A stretch of 26,593 bases of DNA from an uncultured Fretibacterium sp. (GTDB lineage: Bacteria > Synergistota > Synergistia > Synergistales > Aminobacteriaceae), in the NCBI GenBank assembly GCA_905373185.1, contig CAJPSE010000002.1:1-26593 (forward strand), given 5' to 3'. Both the position numbers and the translations under genes were made by a program. Of the stretch, positions 8,103 through 14,424 are shown in pieces. The first letter of the stretch is position 1. Every line of letters starts with the position of its first letter. A model generated the notes under the pieces. The model was not told where the DNA came from, did no database searches, and worked only from the letters and a program-made list of their open reading frames with translations.

Positions 8103-8223
8103 GGTCTGAATCCTCCTCTCCAGGGGGCTCCGGCCCCGGATCTTCGATTGGCGGGTACTTCTGTACTTGGCTGCCGTGTAGGGCGATCATGGATGATGAG
8201 TAGCCGAGTGCCCATCGCCGAGC

Positions 8224-9012
8224 TCAGCCGCACAGCGGCCTGACCGCGATGCCCTCCCCCTCCAATGCCGCGCGCACTGTCCGGGCCATGCCGACGGCGT
8301 CGGGACTGTCCCCGTGCACACAGATGGAGTGGGCCTTCAGGCGAAGTTCACTGCCGTCGGCCGCCGTCACGACCCCCTCCTTGACCAGCCTCACCATGCG
8401 GGCCGCGGCCTCCTCGGGATCGTGGATGAGGGCCCCCGGCCTGCCGCGTGGCACCAGGGAACCGTCGGGCATGTAGCCGCGGTCGACGAAGGCCTCCGCG
8501 GCGAAGGGGACCCCCGCATCGGCCGATGCGGCCTCGAAGGCGGAGCCCGCCAGCCCCATCAGCATGATGCCCTCCCCCAACGCGCGCACGGCGCGGGCGA
8601 TGGCCTCCGCCATCTTCGGCTCCTTGGCCGCCTGATTGTACATCGCTCCGTGCGGCTTCACGTGCTGAAGCTCGATTCCCTCGGAGCGGCAGACGGCGGC
8701 GAGTGCGCCCGCCTGATAGAGAGTGTAGGCGTAGAGCTCGTCCGGCGTGCAGGCCATGCTGCGTCGCCCGAACCCCATCAGGTCGGGATATCCCGGATGC
8801 GCGCCGACGACCACGCCCGCGGCCCTGGCCGCACGCACGGTCCCGAGCATCACCATGGGGTCGCCGGCATGCCATCCGCAGGCCACGTTCGAGGAGCTGA
8901 TGGACTTCATCACCTCCTCGTCCATGCCCATCCTCCACTCCCCGAAGCTCTCTCCCAAATCGCTGTTCAGGTCGATACACAGATCGATGTCGTTCAAGCC
9001 CATGGACCCCAT
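8224..9012 (-). CDS. pxpA: 5-oxoprolinase (ATP-hydrolysing) subunit A, LamB/YcsF family
   Basis: 262 residues from the ATG at 9012. PxpA with PxpB and PxpC opens 5-oxoproline to glutamate at the cost of ATP. Motifs seen: DLNSDLGESFGEW at the N-terminus, SSNVACGWHAGDP, GAHPGYPDLMGFGRR, HVKPHGAMYN and VPFAAEAFVDRGY, all standard for the family. An upstream in-frame ATG at 9129 would add 39 residues with no family resemblance; AGAGGAGG sits 12 bases before 9012, a slightly long spacing. Unlike the usual contiguous pxpBCA order, the B and C subunits here are divergently transcribed on the other strand. Direct repeats at 9036-9065 overlap the probable promoter. Confidence 0.93.
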   Translation of the reverse strand: MGSMGLNDIDLCIDLNSDLGESFGEWRMGMDEEVMKSISSSNVACGWHAGDPMVMLGTVRAARAAGVVVGAHPGYPDLMGFGRRSMACTPDELYAYTLYQAGALAAVCRSEGIELQHVKPHGAMYNQAAKEPKMAEAIARAVRALGEGIMLMGLAGSAFEAASADAGVPFAAEAFVDRGYMPDGSLVPRGRPGALIHDPEEAAARMVRLVKEGVVTAADGSELRLKAHSICVHGDSPDAVGMARTVRAALEGEGIAVRPLCG

Positions 9013-9035
9013 CGCAGGGAAGTGCCTCCTCTTTG

Positions 9036-9068
9036 TGTGATATGTTTGTGTAACATGTGATATGTAAA
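9036..9068 (-). promoter_or_regulatory. direct-repeat operator candidate at the pxpA promoter
   Basis: Two identical copies of TGTGATATGT at 9036-9045 and 9056-9065, with starts 20 bp apart, about two helical turns. On the minus strand a weak promoter TTTACA (9068-9063), 18 bp, CATATC overlaps both repeats, so a bound regulator would cover the -35 and -10 regions. The regulator is unknown. Confidence 0.4.
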
Positions 9069-9133
9069 GAAGCTGCCGGCCGATTTCCCGGATCGGGTAC
9101 AGGGTAGGAACTTTTGCGACTAAAGTCAAGCGG

Positions 9134-9139
9134 TATAAT
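9134..9139 (+). promoter_or_regulatory. -10 element ahead of the candidate RNA / pxpBC
   Basis: Perfect TATAAT; the expected transcription start is near 9146. No strong -35 box is visible at the right distance. It points toward pxpB, about 300 bases downstream. Confidence 0.45.
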
Positions 9140-9145
9140 GAGGCC

Positions 9146-9291
9146 CAAATCCGCAGGCGGGGGCGGCTTTACCGAGGATCGAGCCCGTCGTTGTACGGGT
9201 TAAGCCAACTCTGACCTTTCACCCGTCAGGTGCGGCAAAAAACGCGTAAAACCCGACTTCGCCACAGGTTGAAAATTTTGCTGCGAATTTG
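9146..9291 (+). ncRNA. candidate structured RNA (unidentified; leader of pxpBC or separate small RNA)
   Basis: The segment starting at the predicted transcription start pairs with one 125 bases later: CAAATCCGCAG (9146-9156) with CTGCGAATTTG (9281-9291), 10 of 11 pairs. Inside, GGCGGGG (about 9156-9162) can pair with CTTCGCC, and three hairpins are visible: GGCTT...AAGCC (about 9165-9205, enclosing CCCGT/ACGGG), CTGAC...GTCAG, and GTGCG...CGCGT with an A-rich loop. This closed, multibranched layout suggests a functional RNA. I could not match it to a known riboswitch, 6S RNA, SRP RNA, tmRNA or RNase P RNA. No T-rich terminator follows. From 9292 to 9445 I see only a short GTGAG/CTCAC hairpin and no gene. 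Confidence 0.3.
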
Positions 9292-9445
9292 GGTGAGGCC
9301 GGACCGCGATCTCACGGCATGGGCCGGGTGGAGTTCCCGCCGCGCTTTCCTCGTTCTCCTCCGTTCCGATGTCGGCCCCGTGGAGGGGATGTCGGGCTCG
9401 CCTGGAGCCTGGCCTTGGTTCTGATTGAGGCAGGAGGGACTTCGT

Positions 9446-10186
9446 ATGAAAACTTCTTTTCCACGCATCCTTTATGCGGGGGAAAGCTGTATCGTCGTCG
9501 AGTTCGGCAGCGCTATCGACCTGGGCGTGAATGCACAGGTCCAGGCCCTGAGGCGGAGGGTCGAGGCGTTGCCCTTCCCCGGATTCGTCGAGGCCGTACC
9601 TACGTACCGTTCGCTCGCCGTGTGTTTCGACCCGCTCCGCGCGCCGGAGCCGGACCTGCTCGAACGGCTGTTGCTGGAGATGTCCGAGGTCCCGCTCGAG
9701 GCCGACCCTTCGGGCTGTGGGAAGATCCTCGTGCCCGTCTGCTACGAGGGGGACTTCGCCCCCGACCTCAGTCGTGTCGCGGAGCACACGGGGCTTTCCC
9801 CCGACGAGGTGGTGCGCCGCCACAGCGGGGCCGAATGCTACTGCTACATGCTGGGGTTCACGCCCGGTTTTCCCTACCTCGGGGGGATGGACGCGACGCT
9901 CGAGACCCCGCGTCTGCTGGAGCCGCGGGAGAGGATCCCCGCCGGATCGGTGGGAATAGCCGGGAGGCAGACGGGCATCTACCCGATCGACAGCCCCGGA
10001 GGCTGGAACCTGATCGGGCGGACGCCGCTCCGGCTCTTCGACCCCGACCGGCCCGTTCCGATCTTTCTGAGCGCAGGGATGTGGGTGCGCTTCGTCCCGA
10101 TCCCCATGGGGGACTTCGAACGCCTGGAGCGCGACGCCGCACGGCCGGACTGGAAGCCCGACGTCGTGGGGGAGGTGGAGGCGTGA
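9446..10186 (+). CDS. pxpB: 5-oxoprolinase subunit B (KipI family)
   Basis: 246 residues from the ATG at 9446, with AGGAGGG 7 bases upstream. Forms a complex with PxpC that, with PxpA, hydrolyses 5-oxoproline to glutamate using ATP. Family motifs: an N-terminal GESCIVVEFG, the central YCYMLGFTPGFPYLGGMD, then IPAGSVGIAGRQTGIYPID and SPGGWNLIGRTPLRLF near the C-terminus. In Bacillus the homologue KipI was first described as an inhibitor of the sporulation kinase KinA, but the metabolic role is now the better-supported function for the family. Its stop overlaps the start of pxpC (TGATG), showing translational coupling. Confidence 0.94.
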   Translation: MKTSFPRILYAGESCIVVEFGSAIDLGVNAQVQALRRRVEALPFPGFVEAVPTYRSLAVCFDPLRAPEPDLLERLLLEMSEVPLEADPSGCGKILVPVCYEGDFAPDLSRVAEHTGLSPDEVVRRHSGAECYCYMLGFTPGFPYLGGMDATLETPRLLEPRERIPAGSVGIAGRQTGIYPIDSPGGWNLIGRTPLRLFDPDRPVPIFLSAGMWVRFVPIPMGDFERLERDAARPDWKPDVVGEVEA

Positions 10187-11259
10187 TGCGCCTGTCGGTC
10201 GGGAGCCCGGGGATGCTCACCACTGTCCAGGACCTGGGTCGGTACGGCTGTCAGTCTCGGGGTGTCCCCGTGGCGGGGGCCATGGATGGTCCCGCGCTGC
10301 GGTTGGGCAACATTCTGCTGGGAAACGACGAGGGGGCCGCGGCCCTCGAGATCACCGTGCTGGGCCCGGCCCTTCGGGTCGAGGAGGGGGAGGGGTGCGT
10401 CATCGTCACCGGCGCCGATGCCGGCCTCACCCGTAACGGTGCGACGCTCGATGCCTGGAGGGTCCATCGTGTGGCGGCCGGCGACACGCTGGCGTTCGCC
10501 GCTCCGGCTTCGGGGGCGCGGGCGTATCTGTGCGTCAGCGGGGGCTTCGACGTCCCGTTGGTCATGGGAAGCCGTTCCACCTACGTGCGGGGCCGGTTCG
10601 GCGGACATGAGGGGCGGGCCCTCGAGGCCGGGGACGTGCTTTCCACCGGGGTCCCGGATGTCCTTTGGGCGGACTCCGAGGGGCTGACCCTGCCTGTCGG
10701 CCTGCGCCCGGTGCGCGACCCTTCGGCGCCGCTGCGCGTGGTGATGGGCCCCCAGGAAGATGCCTTCACCCCAGGGGGAATCGAGGCGTTCCTGAGCTCG
10801 GAGTACACGGTTTCCGCCTCGGCCGATCGCATGGGATACCGTCTGGAGGGGCCGGTCGTGGAGCACCGCGAGGGGGCCGACATCGTGTCGGACGCCGTCG
10901 CCTTGGGCAGCGTCCAGGTGCCCGGCCACGGCCAGCCCATCGTGATGCTCGCCGACCGGCAGACAACGGGTGGCTACACGAAGATTGCGACGGTCTGCGC
11001 CGTGGACGTACCGGTCCTGGCGCAGCGGCTTCCTGGGCAGACGGTCCGCTTTGCGCGCGTTTCCGTGCCCGAGGCCCTGAGGCTGCTTCGGGACGAGGAC
11101 CGGCTTTACGGGGAGGCGCGGCGTCTGCGTGCGGCGTGGCGGACGCGTCCCGGTCCGGTGCCCTCGGTCTCGGGGAGCGGGCCGGCCCATGAGCATGGCC
11201 GAATGAGGCTGACGGTGGATGGCGTGCCCCACGCGGTGGAGTGGGAGCGGCTGCCGTAG
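10186..11259 (+). CDS. pxpC: 5-oxoprolinase subunit C (biotin-dependent carboxylase-like / KipA family)
   Basis: 357 residues. The ATG at 10186 shares its A with the pxpB TGA stop (a GTG at 10183 is also possible), so the two subunits are coupled. Typical motifs: GMLTTVQDLGRYGCQSRGVP, AMDGPALRLGNILLGND, AALEITVLGP, SADRMGYRLEGP and VPGHGQPIVMLADRQTTGGY. The last region is the hallmark of the KipA/urea-amidolyase-like family. It completes PxpABC within the window. A repeat element and a bidirectional terminator lie between its stop and the convergent thr operon. Confidence 0.94.
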   Translation: MRLSVGSPGMLTTVQDLGRYGCQSRGVPVAGAMDGPALRLGNILLGNDEGAAALEITVLGPALRVEEGEGCVIVTGADAGLTRNGATLDAWRVHRVAAGDTLAFAAPASGARAYLCVSGGFDVPLVMGSRSTYVRGRFGGHEGRALEAGDVLSTGVPDVLWADSEGLTLPVGLRPVRDPSAPLRVVMGPQEDAFTPGGIEAFLSSEYTVSASADRMGYRLEGPVVEHREGADIVSDAVALGSVQVPGHGQPIVMLADRQTTGGYTKIATVCAVDVPVLAQRLPGQTVRFARVSVPEALRLLRDEDRLYGEARRLRAAWRTRPGPVPSVSGSGPAHEHGRMRLTVDGVPHAVEWERLP

Positions 11260-11344
11260 CGGGCCGGCCGGCAGGACGGATGGATGGATGATTGAATATC
11301 TGGCCGCGTCATCGCATTATGACGGGGCTCCGGCACAAATGGGC

Positions 11345-11395
11345 CTCAGGGCTCCGCCCTGAACCCGCCCAAGGGACTCGTCCCTTGGGAATCCC
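11345..11395 (+). repeat. double-hairpin intergenic repeat, copy 1
   Basis: Two hairpins in tandem: TCAGGGC-TCC-GCCCTGA, a short linker AACCCG, then CCCAAGGGA-CTCG-TCCCTTGGG and a conserved end AATCCC. A nearly identical copy in reverse orientation lies at 14337-14389. Both lie in gaps just after the end of an operon (here pxpC). This is the form of REP/MITE-like palindromic units. Confidence 0.8.
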
Positions 11396-11414
11396 CTTTA
11401 AATCCAAGCTCCAC

Positions 11415-11453
11415 AAAAAACGAGAGGCCCCGAATCGCGGTCTCTCGTTTTTT
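11415..11453. terminator. bidirectional intrinsic terminator between pxpC and the thr operon
   Basis: AAAAAA-CGAGAGGCC ... GGTCTCTCG-TTTTTT: a 9-bp stem (one G-U pair) extended by six A-T pairs, giving a T6 tail in both directions. It suits the convergent operons on each side. Confidence 0.88.
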
Positions 11454-11485
11454 ATGTGCGTTTTGGGGGACTGTCCTACAGCTCC

Positions 11486-11968
11486 CTAAAGGACGGCCTC
11501 GACGTCGAATGCCTTCTGCAGCGCCGCGACGGCCCGCTCCACGGCGGTCGCATCGACGACGCAGGTGACCGCGAAGGTGCTCGACGTGATCATCTCGATG
11601 TTCACGTTCACGGACGCCAAGGTGGCGAACATCCTGGCCGTGACCTCCGGGGTCGAGGAGAGCTCCTGTCCCTGGATGGAGAGGCTCGCCACCTCCGTGT
11701 TGAAGGAGACCCCCTGGGCCTTGATCGCCTCGGCGGCCGTGCGGCAGACGGGGATGGCGTCGTCCAGACGGTCCTTGCGGATCAGAAAGGTCATGTCCGT
11801 CATCCCGCCGCGCATGTTGTTCTGGACGATCATCTCCACGCCCACATTCCTCTCTGCCAAGGCGGAGAACACTCTGGCCGCGACCCCCGGCAGGTCTGGG
11901 ACGCCCAGCAGGATGATGCGCGCGCAGCCACGGTCAAGTCGGATGCTCTCGATAATTGAATTCGTCAT
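11486..11968 (-). CDS. stand-alone tandem ACT-domain protein resembling the aspartokinase regulatory subunit
   Basis: 160 residues made of two ACT domains (about residues 16-85 and 92-160). The first has VPDLPGVAARVFSALAERNV and VEMIVQNN, the second TPEVTARMFATLASVNVNIE, both very close to the C-terminal regulatory part of LysC-type aspartate kinases, which bind threonine or lysine. No kinase domain is encoded upstream; the preceding gene is thrB. In Bacillus the separate beta subunit arises by internal initiation within lysC, so a free gene of this kind is notable. As the third gene of a thrC-thrB operon it may carry threonine feedback to an aspartokinase encoded elsewhere, or be a free amino-acid sensor. 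GAGGAGA precedes the ATG. Confidence 0.82.
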   Translation of the reverse strand: MTNSIIESIRLDRGCARIILLGVPDLPGVAARVFSALAERNVGVEMIVQNNMRGGMTDMTFLIRKDRLDDAIPVCRTAAEAIKAQGVSFNTEVASLSIQGQELSSTPEVTARMFATLASVNVNIEMITSSTFAVTCVVDATAVERAVAALQKAFDVEAVL

Positions 11969-12061
11969 GGGTCTCTCTCCTCAGGTTTTTTTCTTCAGTC
12001 CCGGCACCCCGGCTCCTCCATGCCGCCCGACGAGGCGGGGAGGAAAAGCCGGGAAAAGGCC

Positions 12062-13000
12062 TCAAAGGCGGCTCTCGATCGCCGTCCCGACGGACGAGCC
12101 CCGCAGGACGAAGAACTGGGAGGGCACGTCGTGCTCGGAGAAGGTGCGGCACATCGCGGAGGCGACCGTGCCGGGCGCGCCCCGGACCAGCGCGACCATC
12201 GTGGGGCCGGATCCGCTGATTGCGACGGCGACGCAGCCGGGAAGGCCGCGGATATGGTCCAGGATGTCCCTGCCCCCGGGAAAGAGGGAGCTTCGGTAGG
12301 GCTGGTGCAGGCGGTCGTCCATGCCCCAGGAGAGGAGGTCCCAACGCCCTGTCGCCCAGGCGGCGCAGAGCAGGGAGGCACGCCCCAGATTGAACACGGC
12401 GTCCCCAAACCGGACGAGCTCGGGCAATACCTGCCGGGCGTCGTGGGTGCGGACCCGCACGTCCGGGACCGCCGCGACCACGTGCATGTCGTCGGGAAGG
12501 GGCGGCAGCTTCACGTAGCGCAGGTTCTCCCCATCCCAGCAGCAGACCGTCATGCCCCCGAGGCAGCAGGGGACCACATTGTCGGGGTGCCCCTCGATGA
12601 GCGTCATGACGCGCAGGAGCTCCGCCTCGTCCGTCCGACGTCCGGACACGGCGTCGGCCAGGAGCACCCCCGCCACGACGGCGGTGGAGGAGCTGCCCAG
12701 GCCCCGGCAGAGCGGGATGACGTTATGGCACTCCAGGGCCAGGCCCCGAGGGGGGACGCCCCATTCCGCACAGGCTCGAAGGTAGCTCTCCACCACCATG
12801 TTGGAGCCGGCGTCGGACAGCTCGTAAGCGCCCTCCCCGATGGCGTCGCAGGTGAAGCGTCCCTCCGGCAGCAGCTCGCGGACGTTGAAGACGTTGTAGA
12901 GGGAGAGCGCCATGCCCAGCGTGTCGAAGCCGGAGCCCAGGTTGGCGCTCGTCGCGGGGACGTGCAGGGAGAGGAGCGGCTCTTTACCCCGATCCATCAT
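12062..13000 (-). CDS. thrB: homoserine kinase (GHMP family)
   Basis: 312 residues. Phosphorylates homoserine with ATP to O-phosphohomoserine, the substrate of ThrC. Three GHMP motifs are seen: VPATSANLGSGFDTLGMAL at the N-terminus, the ATP loop PLCRGLGSSSTAVVAG, and the C-terminal SGSGPTMVALV; EGHPDN is also family-typical. The ATG at 13000 overlaps the thrC stop as ATGA (a second ATG follows at once), and there is no strong ribosome site, so translation is probably coupled to thrC. The ACT gene follows 93 bp downstream. Confidence 0.93.
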   Translation of the reverse strand: MMDRGKEPLLSLHVPATSANLGSGFDTLGMALSLYNVFNVRELLPEGRFTCDAIGEGAYELSDAGSNMVVESYLRACAEWGVPPRGLALECHNVIPLCRGLGSSSTAVVAGVLLADAVSGRRTDEAELLRVMTLIEGHPDNVVPCCLGGMTVCCWDGENLRYVKLPPLPDDMHVVAAVPDVRVRTHDARQVLPELVRFGDAVFNLGRASLLCAAWATGRWDLLSWGMDDRLHQPYRSSLFPGGRDILDHIRGLPGCVAVAISGSGPTMVALVRGAPGTVASAMCRTFSEHDVPSQFFVLRGSSVGTAIESRL

Positions 13001-14052
13001 GATCCGGAGGCGGCGGAGCTCAGGACGCCCATCAGCTCCTCCAGCGAGTCGCCGATCTCGATGGGCCGGCCCGTCTGGGACAGCGCGGTGTCGGGGTCCT
13101 TCAGGCCGTTGCCCGTCAGCACCATGACCGCCGTGATACCCGCCGGAAGACGGTCCGCACGCTTTAGGGCGAGAAGCCCGGCGAGGGGGGCGCAGGACGC
13201 GGGCTCGGCGAAGACGCCACCCTCGGATGCCAGAATCCTCTGAGCCTCCAGGATCTCCTCGTCGGAGACCGCGTAGAACGCGCCGCCGGACTCCGAGACC
13301 GCCGCGCGGGCGAGGGACGCGCTGACGGGGTTGCCGATACGTATGGCTGTAGCGACCGTCTCGGGGTCCGGGCAGGGAAGCCCCGTGACGAGCGGTGCGG
13401 CGCCCGCGGCCTGGAAGCCCATCATGCGGGGGAGGTCCGAGATCCGTCCCAGTTTGGCGTACTCTTTGTACCCCGCCCAATAGGCGCTGATGTTCCCCGC
13501 GTTGCCCACGGGGATAGCGTGCCAGTCCGGAGCTCTGCTCAGGGCCTCGCAGATCTCCCACGCGCCGGTGCGCTGGCCGATGAGGCGGTAGGGGTTGACG
13601 GAGTTCACCATCGCGCAGCCGCTTTTGTCCGCGGCCGTGCGGGCCAGTTCCAGTGCGCGGTCGAAGTTGCCGCGCACGGCGATGACCCTGGCCCCGTACA
13701 TCAATGCCTGGGCCAGCTTGCCCAGGGCGACCTTGCCCGCCGGGAGCAGGACGAAGCAGGGGATGCCGACGGAGGCCGCGTAGGCCGCCGCCGAGGCGGA
13801 GGTGTTGCCCGTCGAGGCACAGATGAGGGCGCGCTTGCCCTCCTCCAGGGCCTTGGCGACGGCCAGAACCATCCCCCTGTCCTTGAAGGAGCCCGAGGGG
13901 TTGCAGCCCTCGAACTTGCCGTAAAGCGTGATGCCGAGCTTTTCGCCGATGCGCGGCAGGGCGATGAGCGGCGTAGAGCCCTCCTCCAGGTTGACGGGCG
14001 GCGTTGCCGGTGTCACCGGAAGCAGGGCGGCATAACGAGTCAGAATGCCCAA
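12997..14052 (-). CDS. thrC: threonine synthase
   Basis: 351 residues, the short-type threonine synthase. A pyridoxal-phosphate enzyme that converts O-phosphohomoserine to threonine and phosphate. The PLP lysine is Lys57 in NPSGSFKDRG; the phosphate-binding ASTGNTSASAAAYAA loop and VNSVNPYRLIGQRTGAWEI are also standard. The start is TTG at 14052, with GGAGGG 6 bases upstream; no better in-frame start exists. It is the first gene of thrC-thrB-ACT, under the promoter at 14118-14146. There is no hom gene beside it. Confidence 0.94.
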   Translation of the reverse strand: MGILTRYAALLPVTPATPPVNLEEGSTPLIALPRIGEKLGITLYGKFEGCNPSGSFKDRGMVLAVAKALEEGKRALICASTGNTSASAAAYAASVGIPCFVLLPAGKVALGKLAQALMYGARVIAVRGNFDRALELARTAADKSGCAMVNSVNPYRLIGQRTGAWEICEALSRAPDWHAIPVGNAGNISAYWAGYKEYAKLGRISDLPRMMGFQAAGAAPLVTGLPCPDPETVATAIRIGNPVSASLARAAVSESGGAFYAVSDEEILEAQRILASEGGVFAEPASCAPLAGLLALKRADRLPAGITAVMVLTGNGLKDPDTALSQTGRPIEIGDSLEELMGVLSSAASGS

Positions 14053-14117
14053 AACAATCCCTCCGTCCCTTTAATGCGGTCTCCTGAGAAAGATCGTGCT
14101 TTTTTCACGATTACCCG

Positions 14118-14146
14118 GTTATACACTGTGCCGGGTGGGATGTCAA
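14118..14146 (-). promoter_or_regulatory. near-consensus sigma70 promoter of the thr operon
   Basis: On the minus strand: TTGACA (14146-14141), 17 bp, TATAAC (14123-14118). A start near 14111 gives a leader of about 60 bases with one small hairpin (ATCGTG / CACGAT around an A-rich loop). No Thr-rich leader peptide lies in this short leader, so classical attenuation is unlikely. Confidence 0.82.
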
Positions 14147-14189
14147 GGCCGGGTCGCGGCTCTCAGGGGGCCGTGTTCCGTTCGAGCGC

Positions 14190-14246
14190 CTATTCGACCT
14201 CGTCCGGGGTGCACATCACCGACACCCTCTTCAGGCAGCCTTCCAT
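14190..14246 (-). CDS. possible 18-residue peptide upstream of the thr promoter
   Basis: An ATG with GGAGGT 9 bases upstream opens MEGCLKRVSVMCTPDEVE and ends at TAG. It lies between the end of the BCCT gene and the thrC promoter, in the same direction. No promoter is visible directly ahead, so it could only be expressed from read-through. The two cysteines and good ribosome site are its only support. Confidence 0.25.
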   Translation of the reverse strand: MEGCLKRVSVMCTPDEVE

Positions 14247-14336
14247 CGTTGACGCACCTCCAGGAATCGAATAAGAACCGGGGATGGAACGAGGGCGCCG
14301 CCAGAGACGCCCTCGAAAATTACCTTTTCAAAATTC

Positions 14337-14389
14337 GGGATTCCCAAGGGGACCGGTCCCCTTGGGCGGGTTCAGGGCAGAGCCCTGAG
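14337..14389 (-). repeat. double-hairpin intergenic repeat, copy 2 (inverted)
   Basis: The reverse complement matches copy 1 at 11345-11395 almost base for base: the same first hairpin with one loop change (TCT for TCC), the same linker, and a second hairpin extended to a 24-base palindrome (CCCAAGGGGACC and its complement). Differences fall in loops or as paired changes. It follows the BCCT stop and may act as its terminator or mRNA stabiliser. A separate 8-bp hairpin lies at 14290-14315. Confidence 0.8.
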
Positions 14390-14424
14390 ATTTGCTTTGG
14401 TCCCGACAGCGGCATTTCATGCCC

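Noticed and set aside
8224..9129. Longer PxpA starting at the ATG at 9129
   Set aside because: The extra 39 residues show no family resemblance and would be read through the repeats and likely promoter; the ATG at 9012 has a ribosome site.
9146..9291. Identification of the candidate RNA as 6S RNA
   Set aside because: The closing helix at the start site fits, but the interior looks multibranched rather than a single long rod with a central bubble, so I left it unidentified.
9292..9313. T-box-like sequence (AGGCCGGACCGCG resembling AGGGUGGNACCGCG)
   Set aside because: One base short with two mismatches, no antiterminator/terminator pair, no Stem I features, and a downstream gene that is not an aminoacyl-tRNA or amino-acid synthesis gene.
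14053..14111. Threonine attenuator leader peptide before thrC
   Set aside because: No start codon with a run of Thr or Ile codons lies in the short leader after the promoter.
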